64,000 nt of DNA from Protaetiibacter intestinalis (GCF_003627075.1 NZ_CP032630.1:558001-622000), one strand, 5' to 3'. Positions 44,741-54,361 are shown, numbered from the stretch's first letter. A program made the numbers and translations. Notes: generated by a model from the letters alone, not told the origin.

Positions 44741-46006
44741 TCAGCCGAGATCGGCGCAGGACTCGAAGCGGTCGTAGACCGTGGTGCCCTGCTTCACGCC
44801 GTCGGTCTGGGCGACGGTGCTGAGCACGAGCGCGCCCGAGTCGTCCGTCACGACCTCGTTCATGAAGTTGGTCACGATCGCCTGACGGTTCTCGTCGAGC
44901 TTGATCTCACCGGTGGGCGAGGTCCAGTCGAGGCCCGAGAGCGCCTCGCGGAACGCCGACTGGCCGTCGCTCAGGTCGCCGTCCGCCTTCTCGAGGCCGA
45001 GCAGCAGCGACTCGAATGAGTTGTAGTACAGGATCGAGAAGATCGACGGGCTCGGGAAGGCGTTGGGCTGCGTCGCGTAGGCCGCAACGAAGGCATCCCA
45101 CTCGGGGGTGTCGTAGTCGCCACCCGGCACCGGTCCGCCCGAGATCATGCCGACCGCCGCGGAGGCGATGTTCGCGTCGCCCGAGAGCGCCGTGGTGTCG
45201 ACCGCGATCGTGCCGCCGACGAGGGGCTTGCTGACGCCGTTGGTGACCGCCTGCGAGAGGAAGCTGGCCGCATCCGCACCGCCGAGGCCCACGTACACCG
45301 CGTCGGTGTCGGCCGGGATCTGGGCGATGATCGTCGCGTAGTCGGTCGTGCCGACGGGCACCCACGAGGCGCCCGTGATCTCGCCGCCCGCGGCGCAGAA
45401 CTCGCTGAAGAACCCGCCCGCGTTGTCGTACGGGAAGGAGTAGTCCTCGGCGAGGAGGTAGATCTTCTCGTAGCCCTTCTCGTCGTGGGCGTAGGTGCCC
45501 ACGCCGCCCATCCACATGGCGGAGTCGCCATGGAAGCGGAAGAAGTTCTCGGCGCCCTCGAGCGTCATGCCGACGGGGCTGGCCGCACCGTTGACGAAGG
45601 TGACCTCCGGGACGGTCAGCGCGTACTGCACGACCGTCTCGCCCTCGTCGCCGGAGACCGGGCCGAGCACGATGTCGACGCCGTCGTTCTCGACGAGCTT
45701 CTTGACCTGGGTCTGCGCGGATGCGGTGGTGCCATCGGTGCCCGCGTAGACGAACTCGATCTTCTTGCCGGCGACCTCGCCGCCCTCGGCCGTGCCCCCG
45801 CGCGCCTCCATCGCGACGCCGATGGCGGCCTTGGCCTCGTCCATGCCGAAGGCGAGGTTGCCTTCGCTCGTGGCGAGCACGCCGATCTTGATGGTGTCGC
45901 CACCGTCCCCGCCGTCCCCGCCCGGGGCGGAGCAGCCGGTGACGGCCAGGAGCATGGCGCTCCCGATTCCGATCGCCGCGGCGATCGACTTCTTCTTCAG
46001 CTTCAT
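44741..46006 (-). CDS. Liv-type ABC importer substrate-binding lipoprotein
   Basis: A 421-residue lipoprotein (basic start MKLKKKS, lipobox VTGCS) of the periplasmic-binding-fold type I family used by Liv-class importers. The start TIKIGVLATSEGNLAFGMDEAKAAIGVAMEARGG and the ligand segments GPVSGDEGETVV and GLGGADAASFLSQA are typical. It is lengthened by a C-terminal EIKLDENRQAIV block. It captures the substrate at the outer face for LivH/M. The ligand pocket cannot be read. Its ATG overlaps the livM stop by four bases. Confidence 0.9.
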   Translation of the reverse strand: MKLKKKSIAAAIGIGSAMLLAVTGCSAPGGDGGDGGDTIKIGVLATSEGNLAFGMDEAKAAIGVAMEARGGTAEGGEVAGKKIEFVYAGTDGTTASAQTQVKKLVENDGVDIVLGPVSGDEGETVVQYALTVPEVTFVNGAASPVGMTLEGAENFFRFHGDSAMWMGGVGTYAHDEKGYEKIYLLAEDYSFPYDNAGGFFSEFCAAGGEITGASWVPVGTTDYATIIAQIPADTDAVYVGLGGADAASFLSQAVTNGVSKPLVGGTIAVDTTALSGDANIASAAVGMISGGPVPGGDYDTPEWDAFVAAYATQPNAFPSPSIFSILYYNSFESLLLGLEKADGDLSDGQSAFREALSGLDWTSPTGEIKLDENRQAIVTNFMNEVVTDDSGALVLSTVAQTDGVKQGTTVYDRFESCADLG

Positions 46007-47061
46007 CGCTGTTTCCCTTCGGTGATTGCATGCTCCGTCGACGGTGCCGTCGGCGGCTCTTCGGATGGTCCGGCGCCCGCCGCACGGCGACGGTCGACGA
46101 ACCGCTTGACCTGCCGCCCGATCCCCGCCAGGCCGGAGGGGGCGAACAGCAGGATGAGGATGAACACGAGCCCGGTGAGGGTCATGTAGCGGTCGGTGAG
46201 GTTCTGGGCGAAGTTGGAGAGCAGAGTCAGCACGACGGCGCCCGCGAAGACGCCGCCGAGCGAGCCGATCCCGCCGACGACGGCGACGACGAGCACGTCG
46301 AGCGTCGAGCCGAGGCTCACGACGTCGGGGTCGACCTGCGCCCGGTCGAGCACGAGCAGCACGCCGCCGACGGAGGCGATGAAGCCCGCGAAGGTGGTGG
46401 CCGCGATCCGGTAGGCGTTGACGTTGTAGCCGAGCGCCTTCATGCGATCGGGACTGTCGCGCACGCCCTGCAGGGTGAGGCCGAACGTCGAGGCGCCGAC
46501 GTAGCGGCAGAGCAGGTAGCAGAGCACGCCGACGGCGAGCGCGAAGTAGTAGAACGTCGTGATGTCGTTGAGGTTGACGACGCCCCAGTCGGGCTTGAGC
46601 ACGGGCGCGAGACCGCGGCGCGCGTTGGTCACCTCGATCGCCTGCGAGGCCCAGGAGTAGAACACCTGGCCGATCGCGAGGGTGATCATGAGGAAGTAGA
46701 TGGCGCGCGTGCGGGCCGCAATGAGCGCGATGAGGAACGCGGCGACCGTGCCGGCGAGGATGCCCACGAGGGCGCCCAGCAGGAAGTCCTGCTCGAGGGT
46801 CACCATGACGTAGCCGACGCCGTAGGCGGAGATGCCCGCGACGGTGACCTGCGCGAGCGAGAGCAGCCCGACGTAGCGGTTGAGGAAGACGAGGCTCATG
46901 GCGATGATGCCGAGCCAGATCGATCGCACGCCGATGTTGGGCAGCCAGAACCGCGGCCGGTCGACGAGGTACGGGAACGCGATCGCGACGCCGAGGGCGA
47001 CGAGCCCGATGACGAGCGGGATGCGGCGGGTCCACCGCCGGGTGCGGACGGCGCCGGCCAT
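46003..47061 (-). CDS. livM: Liv-type ABC importer permease (LivM-like)
   Basis: A 352-residue permease with about nine helices. The conserved LivM blocks are LSLAQVTVAGISAYG (usually LSLGQ.AF..IGAY), ARTRAIYFLMITLAIGQVFY, TFGLTLQGVRDSPDRMKALGYNV and the VVGGIGSLGGVFAGA coupling region. The stop of livH overlaps its ATG (TGATG). The C-terminal cytosolic tail is Ala/Pro/Glu-rich. It forms half of the channel with LivH. Confidence 0.92.
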   Translation of the reverse strand: MAGAVRTRRWTRRIPLVIGLVALGVAIAFPYLVDRPRFWLPNIGVRSIWLGIIAMSLVFLNRYVGLLSLAQVTVAGISAYGVGYVMVTLEQDFLLGALVGILAGTVAAFLIALIAARTRAIYFLMITLAIGQVFYSWASQAIEVTNARRGLAPVLKPDWGVVNLNDITTFYYFALAVGVLCYLLCRYVGASTFGLTLQGVRDSPDRMKALGYNVNAYRIAATTFAGFIASVGGVLLVLDRAQVDPDVVSLGSTLDVLVVAVVGGIGSLGGVFAGAVVLTLLSNFAQNLTDRYMTLTGLVFILILLFAPSGLAGIGRQVKRFVDRRRAAGAGPSEEPPTAPSTEHAITEGKQR

Positions 47062-47924
47062 CAGGCTGCCCTCCCCATGAGGCCCTGGGGGCGCACGGCG
47101 AGCACGACGACCATGAGGGCGAAGGTCAGCACGAGCGAGTAGGTGGGCGCGTAGACGAGGGCGAACTGCGAGACGAGCCCCACGAGGGCCGCGCCGAGCG
47201 CCGCCCCCGGGATGGACCCCATCCCCCCGACGATCACGACGACGAGCGAGTACAGCAGGAACACGCCGTCCTGGCCGGGCAGCAGCGGGAAGAGGGTGCC
47301 TCCCACGACGCCGGCGAGGGCGGCGAGGGCGGAGCCGAGCACGAAGATCGCGGCGAACACGAGTCGCACGTTGACGCCCGTGGCGGCCGTCATCCGGCTG
47401 TCGTCGACGCCGGCCCGCACGATCGAGCCGAACCGGGTGCGGGTGATGACGAGCGCGAGGGCGACCCCGATGACGATCGCGAGGGCGAGCACGAGCAGCC
47501 GCAGCACCGGGTAGGAGCCGACCCCCGGGATCGCGACGGATGCCACCTGCAGCTCGTCGGGCACCGGCACCTGGGTGGCGGTGCCGCCGAAGGTCGCGAG
47601 CATGAGGTCGGTGCCGATGAGCGAGACGCCGAGCGTGATGAGCGCGACGCGCATGTCGTCGTCCTGGAAGCGGCGGATGAGCACCTGGTGGATGAACAGT
47701 CCGAGCACGCCGATCGCGACGGCCGCGCCGAGGGCGCCGAGGAACCAGTTGCCGGTCGCCTTCGCGATCGTGTAGCCGACGTAGCCGCCGAGCAGGTAGC
47801 TCGTGCCGTGGGCCATCGTGATGACGCGCATGAGGCCGAAGATCAGCGTCAGGCCGCTCGCCACCAGGAAGTAGACGGCCGCCAGCGTCAACCCGTTCAG
47901 GGTGATGAGGAGGATCTGGTCCAC
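47061..47924 (-). CDS. livH: Liv-type ABC importer permease (LivH-like)
   Basis: A 287-residue permease with eight or nine helices. Recognition blocks are QILLITLNGLTLAAVYFLVASGLTLIFGLMRVITMAHG at the N-terminus and VVIVGGMGSIPGAALGAALVGL as coupling loop. I start it at GTG 47924 because GGAG lies five bases before it and the protein begins there like other LivH proteins; the frame stays open a further 15 codons upstream. It is the first gene of the importer operon, downstream of the TTGTATACAA operator. Confidence 0.9.
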   Translation of the reverse strand: MDQILLITLNGLTLAAVYFLVASGLTLIFGLMRVITMAHGTSYLLGGYVGYTIAKATGNWFLGALGAAVAIGVLGLFIHQVLIRRFQDDDMRVALITLGVSLIGTDLMLATFGGTATQVPVPDELQVASVAIPGVGSYPVLRLLVLALAIVIGVALALVITRTRFGSIVRAGVDDSRMTAATGVNVRLVFAAIFVLGSALAALAGVVGGTLFPLLPGQDGVFLLYSLVVVIVGGMGSIPGAALGAALVGLVSQFALVYAPTYSLVLTFALMVVVLAVRPQGLMGRAA

Positions 47925-47971
47925 ACGCGCTCCACGTCTCTGTGAGGGGCTTCCGGGTTGGGACACCAAAC

Positions 47972-47994
47972 TGTATCCCTACTTGTATACAACT
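47972..47994. promoter_or_regulatory. Candidate GntR operator, site 1 (livH / Gfo-Idh intergenic)
   Basis: A 23-base site centred on the palindrome TTGTATACAA (47983-47992) lies between divergent livH and oxidoreductase genes. It matches 21 of 23 bases with the site at 55897. Direct copies of C(T/A)GTATCCCT flank it (47971-47980 and 48002-48011). It probably controls both directions. Confidence 0.65.
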
Positions 47995-48097
47995 TCGGGT
48001 ACAGTATCCCTGCGCGCTCGGAGATGTCAAACATCCCGGCCCGCGCCCCCTCCGCGCAGGCCTCGCGCGGGGCTCGCAACGACGCGAAAGGAACACG

Positions 48098-49273
48098 ATG
48101 CCCGCACCGGATGGATCGCTCGGAGTCGCCGCGATCGGCTACGCCTTCATGGGGAAGGCGCACTCGGGCGCCTGGCGCAACGTCGGGGCCTACTTCGACG
48201 TGCCGCCCGTGCACCGCCGCCTCCTCGTCGGCCGCGACGCGGAGGCCGTGGGCCGCGCCGCCGCGCGCTACGGCTGGGACGAGACGGCGACCGACTGGCG
48301 CAGCGTGCTCGAGCGCGACGACGTCGACATCGTCGACATCCTCACTCCCGGCCACCTGCACGCCGAGATCGCGATCGCCGCGCTCGAGGCGGGCAAGCAC
48401 GTCGTCGTCGAGAAGCCGCTCGCCAACACGCTCGCCGAGGCGGAGGCGATGGCCGCCGCGGCCGCCGCGGCCGAGGCGCGCGGCCAGCACGCGATCGTCA
48501 ACTTCAACTACCGCCGGGTGCCGGCCATCGCGCTCGCCAAGGAGCTCATCGACGAGGGCCGCATCGGCGCCATCCGGCACGTGCGCGCGAGCTACCTGCA
48601 GGACTGGCTCGCCGACCCCTCCTCCCCCATGAGCTGGCGGCTGCGCAAGGAGCAGGCCGGCTCGGGCGCGCTCGGCGACCTCGGCGCCCACATCGTCGAC
48701 CTCGTGCTGCACCTCACGGGCGACCGGATCGAGAGCCTCAACGGCGGGATGCGCACCTTCGTCACCCGGCGCCCCGCGGGCGAGAGCGGCGACGGCGCGC
48801 TCGGCGGCAGCGGAGGCGGCGGGCCGCTCGAGGAGGTCACCGTCGACGACGCCGCCTGGGCGAGCGCCCACCTCTGGGGCGGCGGCGTCGCCCAACTCGA
48901 GGTGTCGCGCTTCGCGGGCGGCCGCAAGAACGGCCTGCGCCTCGAGCTCTACGGCGAGCACGGCTCGATCGCGTTCGACCTCGAACGCCTCAACGAGCTC
49001 GAGTACTTCGACGCCCGCGGCGACGCCGGGCGTCAGGGCTTCACGCGCATCCTCGTGACCGAGTCCGGGCATCCGTGGGTGAACGCCTGGTGGCCCGACG
49101 GGCACATCATCGGCTGGGAGCACAGCTTCACGCACCAGTTCGCCCAGCTGCTCGGCGACATCCGCGACGGCCGCCCCTCGACGCCGAGCTTCGCGGAGGG
49201 CCTCGCCGTGCAGCGCGTGCTCGACGCGATCGAGCGCTCCGCGGCGCACGACGGCGCGGCCACCGCCCCCTGA
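48098..49273 (+). CDS. Gfo/Idh/MocA-family oxidoreductase
   Basis: A 391-residue NAD(P)-dependent dehydrogenase. N-terminal Rossmann domain with GVAAIGYAFMGKAHSGAWRN, then DIVDILTPGHLHAEIAIAALEAGKHVVVEKPLA; the lysine of EKP is the catalytic one. The C-terminal alpha/beta domain has GSGALGDLGAHIVDL. Such enzymes oxidise ring or chain hydroxyls of sugars, inositols and glycosides. GAAAGGA precedes the ATG at 48098. It is followed 39 bases later by a TIM-barrel isomerase, a pairing common in 3-keto-sugar and inositol pathways. Confidence 0.92.
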   Translation: MPAPDGSLGVAAIGYAFMGKAHSGAWRNVGAYFDVPPVHRRLLVGRDAEAVGRAAARYGWDETATDWRSVLERDDVDIVDILTPGHLHAEIAIAALEAGKHVVVEKPLANTLAEAEAMAAAAAAAEARGQHAIVNFNYRRVPAIALAKELIDEGRIGAIRHVRASYLQDWLADPSSPMSWRLRKEQAGSGALGDLGAHIVDLVLHLTGDRIESLNGGMRTFVTRRPAGESGDGALGGSGGGGPLEEVTVDDAAWASAHLWGGGVAQLEVSRFAGGRKNGLRLELYGEHGSIAFDLERLNELEYFDARGDAGRQGFTRILVTESGHPWVNAWWPDGHIIGWEHSFTHQFAQLLGDIRDGRPSTPSFAEGLAVQRVLDAIERSAAHDGAATAP

Positions 49274-49312
49274 ACCCCCCTCCACCACCGCAACCCCGAC
49301 GAAGGAGTCACC

Positions 49313-50320
49313 ATGTCCCACCCCGTCACCCTGTTCACCGGCCAGTGGGCCGACCTCCCGCTCGAGGAGGTGGCCCGGCTCGCGAGCGGATGGGGCTACG
49401 ACGGCCTCGAGCTCGCCTGCTGGGGCGACCACCTCGACCCGTGGCTCGCCGCCGAGGACGACGCGTACGTCGCCTCCCGCCTCGAGATCCTGAAGCGCCA
49501 CGAGCTGCAGCTCTTCGCGATCTCCAACCACCTCAAGGGCCAGGCCGTCTGCGACGACCCGATCGACTTCCGCCACCAGGCCATCGTCGGCTCCCGGGTG
49601 TGGGGCGACGGCGACGCCGAGGGCGTGCGGCAGCGCGCCGCCGAGGAGATGAAGAAGACCGCGATCGCGGCCCGCAGGCTCGGCGTCGACACGGTCGTCG
49701 GCTTCACGGGGTCGAAGATCTGGCCCTACGTCGCGATGTTCCCGCCCGTCGGACAGGACGTCATCGACGCGGGCTACGAGGACTTCGCGACCCGCTGGAA
49801 CCCCATCCTCGACGTCTACGACGCCGAGGGCGTGCGCTTCGCCCACGAGGTGCACCCGAGCGAGATCGCCTACGACTACTGGACGACCGTGCGCACCCTC
49901 GAGGCGATCGACCACCGCGAGGCGTTCGGCCTCAACTGGGACCCGAGCCACATGGTGTGGCAGGGGCTCGACCCCGTCGCGTTCATCCTCGACTTCGCCG
50001 ACCGGATCTACCACGTGGACTGCAAGGACACCCGGATGCGGATGGGCGGCGGCCGCAACGGCGTGCTCGGCTCGCACCGCCCGTGGGCCGACCCGCGCCG
50101 CGGCTGGGACTTCGTCTCGACGGGCCGCGGCGACGTGCCGTGGGAGGACGCCATCCGCGCCCTCGACCACATCGGCTACACGGGCCCCGTCTCGGTCGAA
50201 TGGGAGGACGCCGGCATGGACCGCCTCGAGGGCGCCCCGGCCGGGCTCGCCTTCGTGCGCTCGCTGCTGTGGTCGGTGCCGACCGGCTCGTTCGACGACG
50301 CGTTCGCCGCGAAGGACTGA
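49313..50320 (+). CDS. Sugar phosphate isomerase/epimerase (xylose-isomerase-like TIM barrel, 1)
   Basis: A 335-residue TIM-barrel enzyme of the AP-endonuclease-2/IolE superfamily. It begins [33 protein letters not shown]. Metal-binding residues appear in [23 protein letters not shown] and [11 protein letters not shown]. Relatives isomerise, dehydrate or epimerise keto sugars and keto-inositols. AAGGAG precedes the ATG. Its gene follows the Gfo/Idh dehydrogenase, whose keto product is a natural substrate; the specific compound is unknown. Confidence 0.9.
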   Translation: MSHPVTLFTGQWADLPLEEVARLASGWGYDGLELACWGDHLDPWLAAEDDAYVASRLEILKRHELQLFAISNHLKGQAVCDDPIDFRHQAIVGSRVWGDGDAEGVRQRAAEEMKKTAIAARRLGVDTVVGFTGSKIWPYVAMFPPVGQDVIDAGYEDFATRWNPILDVYDAEGVRFAHEVHPSEIAYDYWTTVRTLEAIDHREAFGLNWDPSHMVWQGLDPVAFILDFADRIYHVDCKDTRMRMGGGRNGVLGSHRPWADPRRGWDFVSTGRGDVPWEDAIRALDHIGYTGPVSVEWEDAGMDRLEGAPAGLAFVRSLLWSVPTGSFDDAFAAKD

Positions 50321-50326
50321 GGCGTC

Positions 50327-50355
50327 GCGGGGGTGCGGACGCGCCGCGCCCCCGC
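50327..50355. terminator. Bidirectional hairpin between isomerase and gntR genes
   Basis: GC-rich 12-base arms (50327-50338, 50344-50355; one mismatch) with a five-base loop occupy the 39-base gap between convergent stop codons. Confidence 0.65.
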
Positions 50356-50359
50356 GGGC

Positions 50360-51034
50360 TCACTCCCCGATGTACATCGCGGCGGCGGCCAGCAGGTCGA
50401 GGATGCGCTCGCGCATGTGGTCGATGTGCTCCTTGACGGCCGGCTCGATCGCCGCGTAGTCCTTGCTGATCATCGCCTCCGCGAGCACCGCGTGCTCGTC
50501 GGAGCAGTCGATGAGCCGCGACTGCAGCGACGCGGCGTGCAGCCAGAAGCGCTGCACGCGGCGGCGCGTCTCCTTCACCGTCTCCGAGACGAGGGCGTTG
50601 CCCGCGATGCCGTTCAGGAGCCGGTGGAAGGCGAGGTCGGCCTCCGACCACGCCGCGCGGTCTCCGGAGGCCGCGGCGACGCGCATCGCGTCGACGGAGG
50701 CGCGCAGCACCTCGTGGTCGTCGGGGCTGAGCAGCGACGCGGCCTTCTTGGCGATGTAGGTGTCGAGCACCTCGAGCATGTCGCAGGCCTCGTTCGCCTC
50801 CTGCGGCGTGAGCTGCGAGACGGTGAAGCGCGCGCTGTCGCTGCGCTTCACGAGCCCCTCCTTCTCGAGGCGCTGCAGGGCCTCGCGCACGGGGGTGCGC
50901 GAGATCCCGAGCTGCGCCGCGATCCGGTTCTCCGAGAGCGGGGCGCCGGTGCGCACGCGGAAGGAGGTGATCTCGCCGAGCAGGTACTCGTACGCACCCT
51001 CGACGCGCGAGTGGTTCTCGTCGGTCAGTGTCAT
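50360..51034 (-). CDS. GntR-family transcriptional regulator (FCD type)
   Basis: A 224-residue regulator. N-terminal winged helix (about 8-75) with SENRIAAQLGISRTPVREALQRLEKEGLV. All-helical FCD ligand domain (about 85-215) with the metal/ligand residues around DLAFHRLL and DEHAVLAEAMI. FCD regulators sense small carboxylates and sugar acids. It lies in the middle of the catabolic cluster, and the two TTGTATACAA operators flanking the cluster are its obvious candidates. I start it at the ATG at 51034 after GGAGG. Confidence 0.92.
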   Translation of the reverse strand: MTLTDENHSRVEGAYEYLLGEITSFRVRTGAPLSENRIAAQLGISRTPVREALQRLEKEGLVKRSDSARFTVSQLTPQEANEACDMLEVLDTYIAKKAASLLSPDDHEVLRASVDAMRVAAASGDRAAWSEADLAFHRLLNGIAGNALVSETVKETRRRVQRFWLHAASLQSRLIDCSDEHAVLAEAMISKDYAAIEPAVKEHIDHMRERILDLLAAAAMYIGE

Positions 51035-51138
51035 CCCGCCTCCTCGGCCTGCGCCTGCGCGCAGGCCCTGCAAGGGCTTCATGTTACGACCTCGGCGCCC
51101 CCGGGACCGGGAAGGATCGGGGGCGCCGGGGCCCCGCG

Positions 51139-52074
51139 TCACATGACGCGGTTGACGAACTCCCGGTCGTGCACCTCGACGGGCGCCTTCATGAGCTCGA
51201 GGATGCCGCGCGCGGTGTGCTCCGAATAGCGGCGGAAGGCCTCGAACCCCTTCTCCGGGGTGGCCCGCATCGGGTTGCCGATGATGCCGTTCTCGACGAA
51301 CTCGTGGTGGTCCATCGGGAAGGTGAAGTACTGGTAGCCCTCGAACTCGGTGTCGGGCATCCCGTCGTTCTTCTGGAACGCGTCGGGCAGGAACGCGGGC
51401 GTGTGGGCGCGGGTGTCGACCGCGCGCTCCATGCGCACGAGCTCGGGGCGCCAGGCCATGTCCTGCGAGGTCTCGAGCTCGCTCGAGTGCCAGCCGGGGG
51501 TTTCCTCGGGCGGGTTCTCCATGAGCCCGTCGAGCACACCCACATAGCGCTCCATGAACGGCTTCACAAACGAGATGAGCGCACCCGTCTCGTAGCGCAG
51601 CCGCCGCAGCACCGGGTCGACGACCTTCGTGTTGGAGCCGTGGCCGTTGATGAAGATCACCCGGTTGAAGCCGTGGTGGATGAGCGAGCGCGCCACGTCG
51701 TACATGAGGTCGAGCAGCGTGCTCGCGCGCACCGTGATCGTGCCGCGACCCTGACCGACGCCGTACATGTGCTGCGGTGAGTAGCCGGTCCAGATCGGCG
51801 GGGTGTGCAGCACGCCGATCGCCTCCGAGATGCGCTCGGAGATCTCGACGGCCGTGATGGTGTCGGTGTAGAGCGGCAGGTGCGGGCCGTGCTGCTCGGT
51901 CGAGGCCATCGGTACGAGCACCGTGTCCTTGACGGCGAGGTACTCGTTGATGTCGACGTACGAGAGGTAGGCGAGGTTCCAGGACACGAACTTCGCGCGG
52001 AAGTCCTCGTCCCCCTCGGTGAGGTGCGCGACCTCGCGCTCGTAGCCGGACGACTCGGATCGGACCAGGGGCAT
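51139..52074 (-). CDS. Creatininase-family metal-dependent amidohydrolase
   Basis: A 311-residue protein of the creatininase fold. Metal-site motifs are all present: MASTEQHGPHLPLYTDT (Glu, His, Asp), INGHGSN, and HSSELETS (the last metal Glu). The family hydrolyses cyclic or linear amides (creatinine, formamidopyrimidine precursors) or cleaves peptides in cofactor synthesis. This member is longer than creatininase (about 260) at both ends. GAAGGAGAA precedes its ATG. It starts a run shared with a Tm-1-like protein and an isomerase. Substrate unknown. Confidence 0.9.
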   Translation of the reverse strand: MPLVRSESSGYEREVAHLTEGDEDFRAKFVSWNLAYLSYVDINEYLAVKDTVLVPMASTEQHGPHLPLYTDTITAVEISERISEAIGVLHTPPIWTGYSPQHMYGVGQGRGTITVRASTLLDLMYDVARSLIHHGFNRVIFINGHGSNTKVVDPVLRRLRYETGALISFVKPFMERYVGVLDGLMENPPEETPGWHSSELETSQDMAWRPELVRMERAVDTRAHTPAFLPDAFQKNDGMPDTEFEGYQYFTFPMDHHEFVENGIIGNPMRATPEKGFEAFRRYSEHTARGILELMKAPVEVHDREFVNRVM

Positions 52075-52104
52075 CTTCGTGTTCTCCTTCGTGACGGATG
52101 CGGT

Positions 52105-53337
52105 TCAGTCGGCCGGACCGCGTCCGCCGACGAGTGCGAGGAAGCGCTCGGCGGCGAGACGGCCCAGCTCGGGGTCGTTGATGTGCAGCTCGACGGTCTC
52201 GACGGGGATGTCGGGCCGCAGGTGCTCGCGGATGGCCGCGAGGTAGAGGGCGTCGCCCTCCGGATCCCAGAACACGCCGTCGGGCGTGGCCGGGATCGAC
52301 AGGCCGCGGGTGGGGAAGAGCACGAGCACGGGCCCGGTGGCCTGGTTAAGGCGCTCGGCGAAGACGCGGCCGAGGGCGCGCTTCTCCTCGTGGGTGGCCC
52401 GCACGAGCGTGTACTCGGGGTTGTGGTCGTAGGCGGGGCGGTCGCGCATGTCCTCGGGGATCGTCGCGGGCGACCACACCGAGAAGTCGTTGCAGCCGGG
52501 CAGCACCACCTGCGGCAGCCCGAGGCGGCCGGCCACCGCGAGGCGGTCGGGGCCGCCGTCGTGGATGCCGCCCACCATCGGGTCGTAGATCTCGTTCGTC
52601 GTGTAGTCGACGACGCCGACGAACTGGCCCGCCTCGGCGAGCTCCTCCATCGCCGGGCCGCCGACTCCGTTGGAGTGGAAGACGACCGTCTCGTAGCCCG
52701 CCTCGGCGAGGCGGTCCTTCATGGCGGCGACGGCGCGCGTCGTGTTGCCGAGCATCGTGGACGCCACGTACCGGCGGCCCGCGGGCGGCGCGCCGAGCGC
52801 GTGGCCGGCGTCCAGCATCCCCTTCATGGCCGCCGCGACGTTGTCGAGCACGGTCGTGAGCACGGGGTTCAGCCCCAGGATGTCGACGACCGAGTGCACC
52901 ACGAAGACGTCCTTGAGGCCCACGTACGGCCCGAACTCGTGGTGACCGCTCGCCGTCGGCGCGACGACGATCTTCGGCACCCCGACCGGCAGCACCTGCA
53001 CGGCGGCGGCCCCCATGACGGAGCCGACGCCGCCGAGCGCGATGCCGCCGATGAGCTCGCCCGCCTCGTGCAGCTCGCGCACGAGGTCGGTGACGAGGTC
53101 GCGCATCGTGTCGACTGCGCGACCCCGCGTACCGGAGTGCTGCAGCTGGGCGAGGGTGATGCCGCCTCGCTCAGCCAACTGCTCGTGTGAGACATCCGGC
53201 ACGATGCCGACCGGCTCCCCGAGGATGCCGCTGTCGACCACGAAGGTCTCGATGCCGAGGGCGTTGAGGCGATCGCGCAGGTACGCGGTCTCCGGGCCCT
53301 TCGTGTCGAGCGTGGCGACGATGACGACTCTTCCCAT
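52105..53337 (-). CDS. Tm-1-like ATP-binding domain protein (UPF0261)
   Basis: A 410-residue protein covering both domains of the Tm-1/UPF0261 family: an N-terminal part with VIVATLDTKGPETAYLRDRL and GGVGSVMGAAAVQVLPVG, and a C-terminal part with STMLGNTTRAV, VVFHSNGVGGPAMEEL and the NDFSVWSP block. The plant homologue Tm-1 binds ATP and a viral replicase. Bacterial members lie in catabolic clusters and have no proven reaction. It lies between creatininase-family and isomerase genes. Cytosolic. Confidence 0.88.
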   Translation of the reverse strand: MGRVVIVATLDTKGPETAYLRDRLNALGIETFVVDSGILGEPVGIVPDVSHEQLAERGGITLAQLQHSGTRGRAVDTMRDLVTDLVRELHEAGELIGGIALGGVGSVMGAAAVQVLPVGVPKIVVAPTASGHHEFGPYVGLKDVFVVHSVVDILGLNPVLTTVLDNVAAAMKGMLDAGHALGAPPAGRRYVASTMLGNTTRAVAAMKDRLAEAGYETVVFHSNGVGGPAMEELAEAGQFVGVVDYTTNEIYDPMVGGIHDGGPDRLAVAGRLGLPQVVLPGCNDFSVWSPATIPEDMRDRPAYDHNPEYTLVRATHEEKRALGRVFAERLNQATGPVLVLFPTRGLSIPATPDGVFWDPEGDALYLAAIREHLRPDIPVETVELHINDPELGRLAAERFLALVGGRGPAD

Positions 53338-53373
53338 GGGGAGCAGATCTCCGATCCTTCGGTGCCGACCCGA

Positions 53374-54279
53374 TCAGAACACGTTGTCGACGAGCGGCAG
53401 CAGCGTCTTGGCGTGCTGCTCGTAGAGCCACGTGTAGTACTCCTCGGTGAGGATCGACGAGCCGTGGTCGACGATGAACTTGAGCTGCTCCTCGTCGATG
53501 TCGAGGTTCTCGAGGTTCGTCTCGAGCGCGTTCGGGTACTTGTTGGCGGGCGTGCGGTCCACCGGCGCCACGAACTCGGCGGTGAGGGCGCCGGTGTAGC
53601 CGACCTCCTCGAGCACCCCCACGAACTCGGCCCAGTCGTAGTCGCCGTAGCCGGCCGGCATCCGGTTGTTGTCGGCCACGTGCACGTCGACGAGCTTGTC
53701 CTTGCCGACGAGGCGGATCGCGTCGTAGAGGTTGGACTCCTCGATGTTGATGTGGAAGGCGTCGAGCACGACGCCGAGGTTCGGGCCGACCTCCGCGCAC
53801 AGCGCGAGCGCCTGCTCGGCACGCGTGATGAGGTACGACTCGAAGCGGTTGAGCGGCTCGATGCCGACCCGCACGCCCTTCTGCTCGGCGAACTCGTAGA
53901 CCTCCTTGGTGCCCTCGACGAGCCACTGCCACTCGTTCTCGGGGGTCGAGTCGGGCACGACCTTGCCGACCGTGCCGGGCACCAGGGTGAGGATCTGCCC
54001 GTCGAGGTCGGACACCAGCTGGATGCAGTCCTTCACGTACTGCACGCTCGAGGCGCGCTTGGCCTCGTCGGCCGACTGCATGTTGCGCTTGTCGACCATG
54101 AGGGTCACCGACCCCCAGCACTTCATGCCCGCGTCGTCGAGCAGTCCCTTGACGTGCTTCGGGTCGTACTTCTCAGGTTCGCCCGAGATCTCGATGGACT
54201 TGAACCCGAGCTTCGCGAGGCGCGCGATCGTGACCTCGATGGGCTCCTGCCGCATCCAGTTGTGGGACGAAAGGTGCAT
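53374..54279 (-). CDS. Sugar phosphate isomerase/epimerase (TIM barrel, 2)
   Basis: A 301-residue TIM barrel related to D-psicose/tagatose 3-epimerases and hydroxypyruvate isomerase. Metal ligands are visible in RVGIEPLNRFES, VVLDAFHINIEE, LVDVHVADNNR and LTAEFVAP. It is only distantly similar to the isomerase at 49313, so the pathway likely has two separate isomerisation or epimerisation steps. I choose the ATG at 54279 because AGGAGA lies five bases before it; an in-frame start nine codons earlier lacks one. Confidence 0.88.
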   Translation of the reverse strand: MHLSSHNWMRQEPIEVTIARLAKLGFKSIEISGEPEKYDPKHVKGLLDDAGMKCWGSVTLMVDKRNMQSADEAKRASSVQYVKDCIQLVSDLDGQILTLVPGTVGKVVPDSTPENEWQWLVEGTKEVYEFAEQKGVRVGIEPLNRFESYLITRAEQALALCAEVGPNLGVVLDAFHINIEESNLYDAIRLVGKDKLVDVHVADNNRMPAGYGDYDWAEFVGVLEEVGYTGALTAEFVAPVDRTPANKYPNALETNLENLDIDEEQLKFIVDHGSSILTEEYYTWLYEQHAKTLLPLVDNVF

Positions 54280-54361
54280 CACACTCTCCTTTGAGTCGCG
54301 GCACATGGGTGCCGAACCATTGTCGTTGCCGTATTCAGTTGTGGGGGTCGTGGGGCGCGAC

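Noticed and set aside
43180-47924. Plain branched-chain amino acid uptake
   Set aside because: The Liv architecture fits, but the surrounding genes and the shared operator are carbohydrate- or amide-catabolic, so I name the class and not the cargo.
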